Assembly: GCF_020172085.1 (NCBI RefSeq)
Contig: NZ_JAIVAT010000007.1
Span: 310,001-374,000, forward strand
DNA: 64,000 nt
Reading direction: 5' to 3'
DNA from: Rossellomorea aquimaris
Lineage (GTDB): Bacteria; Bacillota; Bacilli; Bacillales; Bacillaceae_B
Part shown: positions 1 through 8,204 of the stretch, in pieces
How the letters are laid out: every line of letters begins with the position of its first letter
Position numbering within the stretch: the first letter of the stretch is position 1
Position numbers and translations under genes: made by a program
Notes under the pieces: model-generated
Told to the model about the DNA's origin: nothing
Seen by the model: the letters and a program-made list of their open reading frames with translations, nothing else
Databases searched by the model: none

Positions 1-575
1 TCTTTGTCCAGGGGAGCGGGGATGGTTACAGCCGGGATGCTTGATGTAGCCTTCACGCTGTCCTTGATTTTCTGTCCGGGGATGTCGTCCGGGATGATCA
101 GCACGGACACACCTTTTTTCGCGTAAGCGGTCCGGATCGCCTGATTCATCAAATCGGGAAGTGACTCAGGTGATGTCACCCGCTCGCAGTAAACGGAGAC
201 GTCCGCAAATACGCGATCGAGATGGACTTCCTGGAACGAATCCATGCCGAGTTCTTCCGTTGCCATCTGTCCTGCCAAAACCAATACGGGCGCACCGTCT
301 GCCTTTGCATCATACAAACCATTCAATAAGTGTATGGCTCCGGGTCCGCCGATGGATAAGCATACCCCGATGTTTCCGGTGAGCTTGGCATAAGATGAGG
401 CGGCGAGTGCTCCGACTTCTTCATGTCTGACCTGGATGAACTCAATATTTTCTTTTTCACTCCGGAGCACGTCGACAAAATGATTGATGGAATCACCGGG
501 AAGACCGAATACATGCTTGATGTTCCATTGCTCCATGATGTCTGCTGCTGCCTGTCCTGAGAGTTTATGTGCCAT
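1..575 (-). CDS. ydaP: Pyruvate oxidase, N-terminal part (gene runs off the left edge)
   Basis: The first 191 codons of a thiamine-diphosphate enzyme are visible. The ATG at 575 follows AAAGGAGG with good spacing. The protein starts MAHKLSGQAAADIMEQWN and contains VFGLPGDSINHF, the glutamate-bearing RHEEVGALAASSYAKLTG segment that contacts thiamine diphosphate, and SIGGPGAIHLLNGLYDAK. This matches the N-terminal TPP-binding domain of the acetolactate synthase/pyruvate oxidase family and closely resembles B. subtilis YdaP. Family knowledge: pyruvate is oxidatively decarboxylated, with quinone or oxygen as acceptor. The FAD and C-terminal domains lie outside the window, so an acetolactate-synthase-like role cannot be fully excluded. 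A 20-bp-period repeat array lies directly upstream. Confidence 0.85.
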   Translation of the reverse strand, partial: MAHKLSGQAAADIMEQWNIKHVFGLPGDSINHFVDVLRSEKENIEFIQVRHEEVGALAASSYAKLTGNIGVCLSIGGPGAIHLLNGLYDAKADGAPVLVLAGQMATEELGMDSFQEVHLDRVFADVSVYCERVTSPESLPDLMNQAIRTAYAKKGVSVLIIPDDIPGQKIKDSVKATSSIPAVTIPAPLDK

Positions 576-672
576 AGTGGAACCTCCTTTGATTGAATAG
601 TGATTTTTTACCACCGTTGGAGATTTGTTAAACGTTGAGCGAAGGAGTGGTGCAACTTTTGTAGATGGATGT

Positions 673-771
673 AGAACGATCGATATCCCGAGGGTTCCGG
701 TTGATAAATGAAATGAACGGTCGATAAAATGAAAATAAGGTTGATAAATCCTGATAAAGGTTGATAACCTT
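673..771. repeat. Phased intergenic array A1 (GGTTGATAAA core, about 20-bp period)
   Basis: The shared GATA of the core falls at 682, 703, 723, 743 and 763, with one extra half-phase copy at 753, so spacing is 20-21 bp. The core is approximately GGTTGATAAA with an A-rich linker. The same family recurs at 16641-16778. The array lies between the start of the pyruvate oxidase gene and the terminator of the phosphatase-fold gene. Confidence 0.7.
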
Positions 772-782
772 TCTGAACACAC

Positions 783-814
783 AAAAAAAGCAACCGATCT
801 AAGATCAGTTGCTT
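783..814 (-). terminator. Rho-independent terminator of the PTS/phosphatase operon
   Basis: Arms AAGCAACCGATC (788-799) and GATCAGTTGCTT (803-814) form a stem with a 3-nt loop. On the minus strand this is followed by a U tract (A run at 783-789). The stem overlaps the stop codon of the upstream gene. Confidence 0.8.
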
Positions 815-1601
815 ATCCCAATACCACTTCCACACCGAAATGGTCCGAAACGACAGGTTTATTCACTTCATTAAAGATAACCCTGGATGATTTTACCGGA
901 ATTTTTTCACTGGAGAGAATAAGATCGATACGAAGGTCGAGTTTGTTCTCATCCCAGCCTGCGATTTTTCCTTGAACGGTGATGCCTCTGTCTCTTTCTG
1001 CTGCGGTATCGAATGTGTCATGCAGCCCTTTGGAAAGAAGATAATCGTATCCTTCCCCACGGATCAGGGCGTTGTTGTTAAAATCGCCCATTAAGAAGAA
1101 CGGGGATTCAGCCGTGACCTGCTCCATCAAGTTATCGACTTGAAACTGAAATGGCTCTTCATTGTCCGTCCACCAGCCGAGGTGGCAGGAGTAGAAGGTG
1201 AGGGGCTTTCCTTCATATGAAATCGTGGCCCCTACGATTTTACGGGTTTTCCAATAGGATTGGTCGTGACTTTTTGAGATGAAGAAGTGGTGGTCTTCCA
1301 CAATCGGGTGCTTTGTTAATATGGCGACGCCTTCTTCATAAATGTCGTATCCGATATGAGCGAAGTCCCAGACGAGGGAGTAATCTGTCACACCCTGTTT
1401 CTCTAGTTCTCCAAGGAGGACTAGGGCAAAATTGTCTTTTTTGATCAGCCCCTGGACGGTTTCACTTTCGATCAGCTGACTGACTTCCTGAAGGGCGATG
1501 ACATCATAGGATTTCTCCGCGATGTCATCGGCTAAGATCGAGATTTTTTCGTGTTGGTTGTCTTCCTGCCATGAGTGACAATTCAACGTGAGTAATTTCA
1601 T
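813..1601 (-). CDS. Endonuclease/exonuclease/phosphatase-family protein
   Basis: A 262-aa cytoplasmic protein of the EEP (DNase I-like) fold. Visible signatures are the N-terminal LLTLNCHSW strand, the metal-binding glutamate in VIALQEVSQ, the SCHLGWW histidine, MGDFNNN, and the C-terminal VVSDHFGVEV motif. Members are metal-dependent phosphodiesterases or phosphatases acting on nucleic acids, sphingomyelin or small phosphorylated molecules. It begins 3 bp after the PTS permease stop and ends at a terminator, so the two are one transcription unit. That context suggests action on a product of the imported sugar phosphate, which is an inference. No signal peptide is seen. Confidence 0.8.
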   Translation of the reverse strand: MKLLTLNCHSWQEDNQHEKISILADDIAEKSYDVIALQEVSQLIESETVQGLIKKDNFALVLLGELEKQGVTDYSLVWDFAHIGYDIYEEGVAILTKHPIVEDHHFFISKSHDQSYWKTRKIVGATISYEGKPLTFYSCHLGWWTDNEEPFQFQVDNLMEQVTAESPFFLMGDFNNNALIRGEGYDYLLSKGLHDTFDTAAERDRGITVQGKIAGWDENKLDLRIDLILSSEKIPVKSSRVIFNEVNKPVVSDHFGVEVVLG

Positions 1602-1604
1602 AAA

Positions 1605-3239
1605 TTAAGCTCCCAATAAATCTTGAATATCCGACTTGATGACGTCTGCCTTTGGACCATAGATCGCCTGAACGCCTTTGTCCTTAAGGATGAGTCCAAG
1701 TGCTCCATTACTCTTCCATTCTTGTTCTGTTCCGACGAGTGAGGTGTCTTTTACCGTCACGCGAAGGCGTGTCATGCAGGCATCTACGTCTACGATGTTT
1801 TCTTTTCCGCCAAGCATGGCAACGACTTTCGGAGCGATGGAATCGGCACTTACCGTACCGCCACCGGTTGACGCTTCATCCTCGATGTAGTTCCCGTTAC
1901 GACCTGGTGTCGGGAAGTTGAACTTCTTGATCAGGAAGTTGGCAACCGCGAAGTTCAGGCCAAAGAATACGATACAGGCAATGACGAAGTTGACAAGGTC
2001 GACCCACAGACCTGCTTTGATGATCATCGGAACACGAGTCAGAAGCTCTATGGATCCGAATGAGTGAACGCGGATGTGTATGATATCCACAATCGCGAAG
2101 GCAAGTCCTGTCATGATGGCATACACCACATATAGAAGTGGGGCAGCGAACATGAACATGAATTCGATCGGCTCGGTTACACCTGTCAGGAATACGGCTA
2201 GACCGGCTGAGAAGAACATGGATTTATATTTTTTCTTCTTATCTTTATCCACATTTCTGTACATTGCGTACGCAATCCCGATCAGGGCAGCTGTGGATAA
2301 AATCATTTGACCGACTTTGAAACGGGCAGGTGTAACATCATTCAACAGCTGTTTATAACTTGCTGTGTCTCCTGCAGCCAGGAAGTTGTTTAAATCGGCG
2401 ATCCAGGCAAGCCATAATGGGTCTTGACCGGCTACCGTCGATCCTGCGCTGGAACCTGTCAGAATCGTGTATGTTCCGCCAAGTTCTGTGTAGTTGATTG
2501 GAACCGTTAACATATGATGCAAACCGAATGGCAATAACAGTCGCTCTAATGCACCGAATACAAATGGTGCGACGATCGGTGCCGTGTTGCGGGACGTAGC
2601 GATCCATTGACCGAAGTCATTCAGTAATCCTTGGACAAATGGCCAAACAATCGACATGATGACGGCGATGATGATCGAGCCAACAATTACGACGAATGGT
2701 ACGAAGCGTTTTCCATTAAAGAAGGAAAGGGCATCAGGTAATTTACTGTAGTTATAATATTTGTTAAAAAGATTGGCTCCGAGGAAACCGGAGATGATCC
2801 CGACGAATACACCCATGTTAAGGGCAGGTGCTCCCAGGACCGATGTGAAATACTCTGAAACGACGAGTGTTTGTCCGAAAAGGGAAGAGACCGTTGCTTC
2901 AGGATCCCCGAGCATATCTCCGCTTACTCCAAAAATAGCACCCGTGATCCGGTTGATCAAGATGAATGCGATCAGGGCGGCGAAGGCACCGCCTGCACGT
3001 TCTTTCGCCCATGAGCCACCGATGGCGACGGCGAATAGGATGTGAAGATTGGTGATGACTCCCCAACCAATGTCTTCCATTACTCTTGCAATCGTTTGCA
3101 CTAATGTGATGTCTCCACCCATCATGGCAATCAACTTACCGAGGGAAATCATGATTCCTGCAGCTGGCATGACCGCCACGACCACAAGCAATGCTTTCCC
3201 GAACTTCTGCCAAAAATCAAATGACAATACATTCTTCAT
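1605..3239 (-). CDS. PTS sugar permease, glucose/alpha-glucoside family EIICB
   Basis: A 544-aa integral membrane phosphotransferase permease. An EIIC domain with about ten hydrophobic segments fills residues 1-430; it includes the ERLLLPFGLHHML loop and TGVTEPIEFMFMFAAP. A linker leads to a C-terminal EIIB domain with the phosphorylated cysteine in VDACMTRLRV (Cys488). Family knowledge: it imports and phosphorylates a glucoside using phosphate from HPr and an EIIA. No EIIA domain is fused, so one must act in trans. The start has AAAGGAGG upstream. No glycosidase gene is adjacent, so the sugar cannot be named; glucose, maltose or another alpha-glucoside are candidates. Confidence 0.88.
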   Translation of the reverse strand: MKNVLSFDFWQKFGKALLVVVAVMPAAGIMISLGKLIAMMGGDITLVQTIARVMEDIGWGVITNLHILFAVAIGGSWAKERAGGAFAALIAFILINRITGAIFGVSGDMLGDPEATVSSLFGQTLVVSEYFTSVLGAPALNMGVFVGIISGFLGANLFNKYYNYSKLPDALSFFNGKRFVPFVVIVGSIIIAVIMSIVWPFVQGLLNDFGQWIATSRNTAPIVAPFVFGALERLLLPFGLHHMLTVPINYTELGGTYTILTGSSAGSTVAGQDPLWLAWIADLNNFLAAGDTASYKQLLNDVTPARFKVGQMILSTAALIGIAYAMYRNVDKDKKKKYKSMFFSAGLAVFLTGVTEPIEFMFMFAAPLLYVVYAIMTGLAFAIVDIIHIRVHSFGSIELLTRVPMIIKAGLWVDLVNFVIACIVFFGLNFAVANFLIKKFNFPTPGRNGNYIEDEASTGGGTVSADSIAPKVVAMLGGKENIVDVDACMTRLRVTVKDTSLVGTEQEWKSNGALGLILKDKGVQAIYGPKADVIKSDIQDLLGA

Positions 3240-3388
3240 AAACCTGTTTCCTCCTTTAATATCAATCTATTGGACTATATTTCTTACATGCATGACATGT
3301 GTGCGTTTACATTTCAGTTTAAAATGAAATGTGTGTCGCTGTGTCTTCATTTAATGTGGCTATGTACATGAAGAGGATGCAATAAAAA

Positions 3389-3402
3389 TGCAACCGTTTG
3401 CA
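3389..3402. promoter_or_regulatory. Putative cre/LacI-family operator upstream of the PTS operon
   Basis: TGCAACCGTTTGCA is a near-perfect inverted repeat with a central CG, as in LacI/CcpA-family operators. It deviates from the CcpA consensus, so a sugar-specific LacI or GntR regulator is equally possible. It lies about 150 bp upstream of the PTS start. Confidence 0.45.
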
Positions 3403-3479
3403 CTAACTAAACACATTTTATGATATCCCTTTCAAGAAAGCAACAAGAAATTATTATTTTAGTAAAATATTAGTACGAA

Positions 3480-3493
3480 GAGGGACGGACCTT
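3480..3493 (+). repeat. Dispersed GAGGGACGGACCTT repeat copy
   Basis: An exact copy of the 13-14-nt signature found in many spacers of this window (also 7521, 7622, 13346, 13409, 16590, 19663 and 20753). It lies in the spacer between the PTS promoter region and the ZosA gene terminator. Confidence 0.7.
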
Positions 3494-3576
3494 GGTAGGA
3501 GAGGGTAGAGACTTGGGGGAGTGGAAAAGGAGTCTAGTTGTTTAGCAGTAGGTAGATAGGAATCTGTGCAGACAAG

Positions 3577-3621
3577 TTATTCACATGTGGATAAAACGGT
3601 AGGGAATTGAGGTGTGGATAG
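3577..3621. promoter_or_regulatory. DnaA-box cluster in the PTS-zosA spacer
   Basis: TTATTCACA (3577-3585) is immediately followed by TGTGGATAA (3586-3594): two consensus-quality DnaA boxes head to head. A third copy, TGTGGATAG (3613-3621), has one mismatch. B. subtilis carries similar intergenic DnaA-box clusters that control initiation timing or local transcription. No AT-rich unwinding element or dnaA/dnaN gene is present, so this is not called an origin. Confidence 0.5.
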
Positions 3622-3643
3622 GTATCCGCTTCTTATTTGGGGA

Positions 3644-3676
3644 TAAAAAAAGCACCCAATCTTCAAGATTGGATGC
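3644..3676 (-). terminator. Rho-independent terminator after the ZosA-type ATPase
   Basis: The stem GCACCCAATC / GATTGGATGC (3652-3676) is followed on the minus strand by a U tract (A run 3644-3651). Confidence 0.8.
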
Positions 3677-3684
3677 CCTACATA

Positions 3685-5601
3685 TTATTTCAACAATCTC
3701 AGGCCGTTTAGAATAACCAGAATCGTACTACCCTCATGTCCGATGACTCCAAATGGGAGGTCGAGGATCTGAAGGAAGTTAGAGGCGATCAACAGCATGA
3801 TGACCGTGATGGAAAACACGACGTTCTGCTGGACGATGCGCTTCATTTTTTTCGAAAGCTTGATGGCTTCGGCAATCCGGGTCAGGTCGTTTTTCATTAA
3901 CACCACATCGGCTGTTTCCAAGGCGACATCCGTTCCTTCGCCCATGGCAATCCCAACGTTGGCCGTTGCTAGGGCAGGGGCGTCGTTGATGCCGTCTCCG
4001 ACCATTCCGACCGTACCAAATTGGTGTTTCAGTTTCTTCAGTTCGTCTACTTTCGTTTCAGGGAGGCACTCCGCAATAAAGCTTGAGACCTTGGCTTCTT
4101 CTGCAATGGCACGGGCTGTCTTTTCATTGTCACCGGTCAGCATGATCGTCTCGACGCCTTCTTTTTCCAGGAGCTTCAAGGCTTCTATGGTTTCATTGCG
4201 GACCACGTCTTTTAACGCGATGAGAGCAACGATTTCATTCTCTTTTGCAACAAATACGGTCGTTTTTCCTTCTGCGGCAATTCGTCCGTATGCACCGTTC
4301 ATAAACTGTTCTGCCAACAGTTTATCCACAAAATCTGCTTTCCCGATTTTCCATTCCGATCCGTCCATAAGGGCTTTGACTCCCCATCCGGATACATCTT
4401 CAAGAGAATCAGGCTGAGTCAGTTCCACGTTCAGCTCACGGGTGGCGTGACCGACGATGGCTTGCGCAAGTGGGTGATTCGATTGGTTTTCAATCGATGC
4501 CACGATGCTCAACACTTCTTCTTCACTCATATTGTTGGCGACCAGGATATCCGTCACAACGGGCTTACCTTTCGTTAATGTTCCTGTCTTATCAAAGGCA
4601 ATCGCTTTGATGTTACTCAAGTTTTCGAGGTGGGCGCCACCCTTGAAAAGGATTCCGTGACGGGCACCGTTTGAGATGGCCGAAAGACTCGCCGGCATGA
4701 TGGCTGCGACCAGGGCACATGGTGAAGCGACAACAAGGAGGACCATGGCCCGATAGAATGTTTCCGTCCAGCTCCATCCGAGAAGGAAGTGAGGGAGGAA
4801 CATCATTAGGAATACAACGGCGAGCACGATTTTGACATAGGTTCCTTCAAAGCGTTCAATGAACTGCTGGGAAGGGGATTTTTCGCTTTGAGCCGATTGG
4901 ACAAGGTCGATGATTTTTTGAAAAAGGGTTTCGCTGCTCGGTTTGGTCATTTCTACTGTGATGGCGCCGTTGATGTTGACCGTTCCCGCGAAGACTTCAT
5001 CCCGTTGTCCTTTTGAAACAGGTACGGCTTCACCGGAAATTGCTGCTTCATCGATGGAAGTCGTTCCTCTTACGACGACTCCGTCGGTTGGTACCCGTTC
5101 ACCTGGTTTGATGAGGATATGATCCCCGATTTCAAGGCTTGAAACATTGACTTTCTTTTCCCCTGAGCTTGTAACGAGCCATGCTTCTTCCGGCTGCAGC
5201 TGCATGAGTGCGGAGATTTCCTTCTGGCTTTTGTTCATCGTATACGTTTCAAGGGCACCGCTGACGGCGAAGATGAAGATGAGGATCGCCCCTTCCGTCC
5301 AGTACCCGATGATGGCGGATCCAACAGCGGCAAAGATCATCAGCATTTCCACATTCAGTTCTTTATTTTCGATGGTTTCCTCGATGCCTTCTTTTGCTTT
5401 GGCAAAACCGCCGATGGCAAAGGCAAGGAGGTAGAAGATGATGCTCATGCTCGAGTCATCATTTGATGTCAACCATCCGAGTAGTATAAACACACCGCTG
5501 ATGAGGGCGGCGATCAATTCCGCATGAGGTTTTATTTTTTCAAGGAAGTGGATTTTATCATTCGTTGTCCCCATGGATAGTGCTTTGGATTGTGAGCTCA
5601 T
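3685..5601 (-). CDS. zosA: Heavy-metal P1B-type ATPase, ZosA-like
   Basis: A 638-aa membrane transporter. It has no N-terminal metal-binding HMA domain, an actuator motif ISGEAVP (about residue 190), an SPC transmembrane metal-site motif (residues 293-295, in place of CPC), the phosphorylated aspartate in DKTGTLTKG (Asp337), and GDGINDAP near the C-terminus. The length and SPC motif match B. subtilis ZosA (about 637 aa), a zinc-transporting ATPase of the PerR peroxide regulon. The start is set by AAAGGAGGAACA. A PerR-like box lies about 160 bp upstream, which supports that identity. Other metals (cadmium, cobalt, iron) cannot be ruled out from sequence. Confidence 0.85.
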   Translation of the reverse strand: MSSQSKALSMGTTNDKIHFLEKIKPHAELIAALISGVFILLGWLTSNDDSSMSIIFYLLAFAIGGFAKAKEGIEETIENKELNVEMLMIFAAVGSAIIGYWTEGAILIFIFAVSGALETYTMNKSQKEISALMQLQPEEAWLVTSSGEKKVNVSSLEIGDHILIKPGERVPTDGVVVRGTTSIDEAAISGEAVPVSKGQRDEVFAGTVNINGAITVEMTKPSSETLFQKIIDLVQSAQSEKSPSQQFIERFEGTYVKIVLAVVFLMMFLPHFLLGWSWTETFYRAMVLLVVASPCALVAAIMPASLSAISNGARHGILFKGGAHLENLSNIKAIAFDKTGTLTKGKPVVTDILVANNMSEEEVLSIVASIENQSNHPLAQAIVGHATRELNVELTQPDSLEDVSGWGVKALMDGSEWKIGKADFVDKLLAEQFMNGAYGRIAAEGKTTVFVAKENEIVALIALKDVVRNETIEALKLLEKEGVETIMLTGDNEKTARAIAEEAKVSSFIAECLPETKVDELKKLKHQFGTVGMVGDGINDAPALATANVGIAMGEGTDVALETADVVLMKNDLTRIAEAIKLSKKMKRIVQQNVVFSITVIMLLIASNFLQILDLPFGVIGHEGSTILVILNGLRLLK

Positions 5602-5644
5602 AGTGTGTTCCTCCTTTAATTAATTGAAAATGGGCGTTTCTCAT

Positions 5645-5659
5645 TGAGAATAATAATCA
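5645..5659. promoter_or_regulatory. Fur-family 7-1-7 box in the zosA leader
   Basis: TGAGAATAATAATCA matches the Fur consensus TGATAATNATTATCA at 12 of 14 defined positions. It lies 44 bp upstream of the zosA start. Confidence 0.45.
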
Positions 5660-5687
5660 ACGTCATTACCCCTATAAAACGACGAAA

Positions 5688-5712
5688 GCTGCCACCAGTG
5701 AAAGGTGACAGC
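5688..5712 (-). other. Hairpin in the zosA 5' leader
   Basis: Inverted repeat GCTGCCACC / GGTGACAGC around an AGTGAAA loop. No U tract follows on the minus strand, so it is not an intrinsic terminator; it may stabilise the mRNA. Confidence 0.35.
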
Positions 5713-5756
5713 AAAACGGCACGTGCTCTTAGTTGATAATATATGAAATTTGTAAT

Positions 5757-5771
5757 TTGTAATTATTATAA
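5757..5771. promoter_or_regulatory. PerR box upstream of zosA
   Basis: TTGTAATTATTATAA differs from the PerR consensus TTATAATNATTATAA at one position. It sits where a promoter for the minus-strand zosA gene is expected. PerR repression of zosA is known in B. subtilis; its use here is inferred. Confidence 0.65.
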
Positions 5772-5814
5772 TCTAATCCTACCACATGTATATGTGGATG
5801 GGAAGCTTTTTGTG

Positions 5815-6999
5815 CTAGTTATTCTGGGTTATTTCTCTACGCCTGCTTTGCAGCGAAAAGGCGAGTAAGCTCATAAAAATCACAAGCATCATGCTGGCGA
5901 TCAAGTAGAAGAAGCTTGAGCCCTTGAGCCAGTCGATGGTGACTCCGCCGATGAACGGGCCGATCATGCTGCCGAAGCTGAAGAAGATTCCGCACATGAT
6001 GTTTCCGGCAGGCAGTAATTCTTTCGGAAGAAGGTCGGTCATATAACTGATGCCGAGGGAAAACGTCGACCCGACGGCCATGCCGGCCAATGTGAAACAG
6101 ATAAAAAGTCCGATGGTGGACCCGGCTACAATTCCGGCAGCCGAGAAGCAGAGAAATCCAATCATCATGACGATGAGGAGGATATTTTGTCTGCCATATT
6201 TATCGCTCAGAATGCCAAGGGGCACCTGTGAGATGATACTTCCCACGGCGAATGCAGGGAGAAGGATCGCTACGGCTTCAATGGAAAGACCGTTTCGTAG
6301 GGCAAAAACAGGGAAGTTTCCGTTTAAGGAAGCTTCCAGGAATCCATATCCGAGGGGAGGCAACAGGGCCACCCATGCATATTTGAGAACCTTCCCGAAT
6401 CGTTGAAATGATCCCAGGAACGAAGCACTGCCGATGTTTTGCTCCTCAGGGTACTCATTTTGTAACTTAAAGACAAACATCCATACCGTGATACTTAATA
6501 ATGAAGAAATGATGAACGGCAATGCCTGATGGATCGTGATGAGCTGAGTCATCATCGGTCCGACGGCGAATCCGATTCCAAAGGAAACTCCGTAAATGGA
6601 TATGTTTCGTCCGCGATGCTCTTTCGGTGAAAACGACGTGATCCACGTCTGGGTAGAGAAATGGAGCATGTGATCACCGATTCCGATCAGAAGGCGGAGG
6701 ATGAACCAGAACCAGAAGGATTTCCATACCGGGAACAATAAGAGTGATGCAGCGACGACAATGCCGCCTATGATGATCATCGGTTTGTATCCGATTTTCT
6801 GCAGGGGTCGTTCCATTAAAGGAGAAGCCAGCAGAATTCCGATGTAAAGGGCTGTTGCGTTTAATCCGTTCAGGGAGGAGGACAAGCCGTCCTGCTCGAA
6901 TATGATGGCGATGAGGGGAAGGAGCATTCCTTGTGAAAAACCGGAAATGGCAACGATCCCAACAAGGACCTTGAAACGGAAGGATAATGTTTGATTCAT
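5815..6999 (-). CDS. MFS transporter, YfkF-like
   Basis: A 394-aa protein with about 12 transmembrane segments and the layout of drug/sugar MFS exporters: MNQTLSFRFKVLVGIVAISG in the first helix, SPLMERPLQKIGYKPM around the first cytoplasmic loop, and LGILSDKYGRQN as the repeated motif A in the second half. It is likely a proton-coupled exporter; the substrate is unknown. It neighbours OsmC and a YfkE-like antiporter, as expected for B. subtilis YfkF, but that orthology is inferred mainly from position. The start is preceded by GGGAG. Confidence 0.75.
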   Translation of the reverse strand: MNQTLSFRFKVLVGIVAISGFSQGMLLPLIAIIFEQDGLSSSLNGLNATALYIGILLASPLMERPLQKIGYKPMIIIGGIVVAASLLLFPVWKSFWFWFILRLLIGIGDHMLHFSTQTWITSFSPKEHRGRNISIYGVSFGIGFAVGPMMTQLITIHQALPFIISSLLSITVWMFVFKLQNEYPEEQNIGSASFLGSFQRFGKVLKYAWVALLPPLGYGFLEASLNGNFPVFALRNGLSIEAVAILLPAFAVGSIISQVPLGILSDKYGRQNILLIVMMIGFLCFSAAGIVAGSTIGLFICFTLAGMAVGSTFSLGISYMTDLLPKELLPAGNIMCGIFFSFGSMIGPFIGGVTIDWLKGSSFFYLIASMMLVIFMSLLAFSLQSRRREITQNN

Positions 7000-7128
7000 T
7001 TGTCAGAACTCCCAATCGTAGTAAATATCTTCTTTGATGGTACCCTCAATTGCAATGTTTGGCAATACGGGATGAATAGAGTAAAATCAAAACATCTACT
7101 AACATATAAAGGAAGGAATGAAGAAAAA

Positions 7129-7512
7129 ATGGAATATAAAATGCAAGAAGGCGGATTTTACACAGATTTAGGGTTTGGAAAACTGGAGGTATCGGGTAAC
7201 GAAGAATATGGATTCCGTCCGTTCCAGCTGCTCGTATCATCCGTGGCCGTCTGCAGTGGAGGTGTACTTCGTAAAGTTCTGGAAAAGATGCGCATCCAAT
7301 TCGACGACATCCACATCAAAGCCGACGTCACCCGCAACGAAGACGAAGCCAACCGCGTAGAAGCCATCTCCCTCCACTTCACGATCAAAGGGACGGACCT
7401 TGACGAAGCGAAAATCGAAAAAGCCATGAAGCTCACACGCAAAAACTGCTCCATGGTGCAATCTGTTCAAGACAGCATCAAGATTGAAGAAACGTTTGAA
7501 TTGGTGGGGTAA
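7129..7512 (+). CDS. OsmC/Ohr-family peroxide-reductase-like protein
   Basis: A 127-aa protein with the OsmC fold. The two conserved cysteines are in VAVCSGGVLR (Cys42) and RKNCSMVQ (Cys107). Family members reduce organic hydroperoxides with thiol or lipoyl partners. The ATG at 7129 is chosen because it follows GGAAGG and starts at the usual position MEYKMQEGGFYTDLGFGKL; the frame stays open further upstream without a credible ribosome site. It is transcribed divergently from the MFS gene. Confidence 0.85.
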   Translation: MEYKMQEGGFYTDLGFGKLEVSGNEEYGFRPFQLLVSSVAVCSGGVLRKVLEKMRIQFDDIHIKADVTRNEDEANRVEAISLHFTIKGTDLDEAKIEKAMKLTRKNCSMVQSVQDSIKIEETFELVG

Positions 7513-7520
7513 TGGAGTGT

Positions 7521-7585
7521 GAGGGACGGACCTATTCTTGAGAGTTGTAACAAGAGTGTTTCGGATTTGTAGAGGTCCGTCCCTC
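7521..7585. repeat. Inverted pair of GAGGGACGGACCT repeats (first pair)
   Basis: A perfect 13-bp inverted pair: GAGGGACGGACCT at 7521-7533 and AGGTCCGTCCCTC at 7573-7585, with a 39-nt loop. It begins 9 nt after the OsmC stop codon and could fold in RNA, but there is no U tract. Confidence 0.75.
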
Positions 7586-7621
7586 ATAGATGGTGCACAT
7601 CAAGTGAAATGTGTGGTGGAT

Positions 7622-7687
7622 AAGGGACGGACCTCTAAATGGTGAGAAAAGAATAGTGGTTTCTACCGATTCAAAGGTCCGTCCCTC
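7622..7687. repeat. Inverted pair of GAGGGACGGACCT repeats (second pair)
   Basis: AAGGGACGGACCT (7622-7634) pairs with AGGTCCGTCCCTC (7675-7687) across a 40-nt loop. It lies between the convergent OsmC and stress-protein genes, so the spacer holds two successive copies of the same structure. Confidence 0.75.
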
Positions 7688-7703
7688 TCCAGAACGATCT
7701 CCT

Positions 7704-8117
7704 CTACAGCTCTTGGGGTTCGCTGCCAGGTTTTTCGTAGTAGAGGATGGTTTTGGGGATGAGTTTGAGAAGCAGATATTCCGGGTCGTCCGGGCTTGCG
7801 ATCCAGTGCTTAAGCTTTTCGTTCCAGAATTTCGCTTTCAGTTCCGAAGAGTCTTCTACCGACGCTTCTGCCTCAATTTCTACATAATGTTCATGATCAG
7901 AGTCACGGTCATACCCGAGAAGGATATGCACATTAGGATTCTGTGCGATGTCTTCCGCCTTATGGGCATGTTCGTTGGTTGCCGTGTAGAGAGTAAGATC
8001 GTCATGATCGAACATCATAAAACGTGAGTACGGTTTGTTGTCACGGATGGTGGCAAGGGTGCCGATCTTATGATGGGAAAACAGTTCTACTATTTTATCT
8101 TTCAATGAATGTGCCAT
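7704..8117 (-). CDS. General stress protein 26-like, pyridoxamine 5'-phosphate oxidase family
   Basis: A 137-aa protein of the PNPOx-like split-barrel flavin-binding family: HKIGTLATIRDNKPYSRFMMF, then YTATNEHAHKAEDIAQNPNVHILLGYD. It resembles B. subtilis YdaG-type general stress protein 26, thought to bind flavin or F420-like cofactors; no reaction is established. The start at 8117 is chosen because it follows GGAGG with proper spacing; the frame is open further upstream but lacks a ribosome site. Its 5' region is shared with the divergent antiporter gene. Confidence 0.8.
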   Translation of the reverse strand: MAHSLKDKIVELFSHHKIGTLATIRDNKPYSRFMMFDHDDLTLYTATNEHAHKAEDIAQNPNVHILLGYDRDSDHEHYVEIEAEASVEDSSELKAKFWNEKLKHWIASPDDPEYLLLKLIPKTILYYEKPGSEPQEL

Positions 8118-8204
8118 GAATGTCCCTCCAAATTGGGTTCTATCTATAATGTGTCTAATCAGGACGGTTTTAACCAAATTTCTGATAAAGGATGGATCGT
8201 TAAC

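Noticed and set aside
608-835. Open frames through the phased arrays and terminators (for example 608-835 minus, 16419-16808 minus)
   Set aside because: They are produced by the periodic repeat sequence itself, have no ribosome sites and overlap terminators or real genes.
3577-3621. Replication origin
   Set aside because: DnaA boxes are present but there is no dnaA/dnaN/rnmV context, no AT-rich unwinding region next to them and too few boxes.
5688-5712. Transcription attenuator before zosA
   Set aside because: A stem is present but it is not followed by a U tract on the transcribed strand and no alternative pairing was found.
7521-7585. Rho-independent terminator for the osmC-like gene
   Set aside because: The 13-bp arms are perfect but the loop is 39 nt and no T tract follows; it is better described as an inverted pair of a dispersed repeat.
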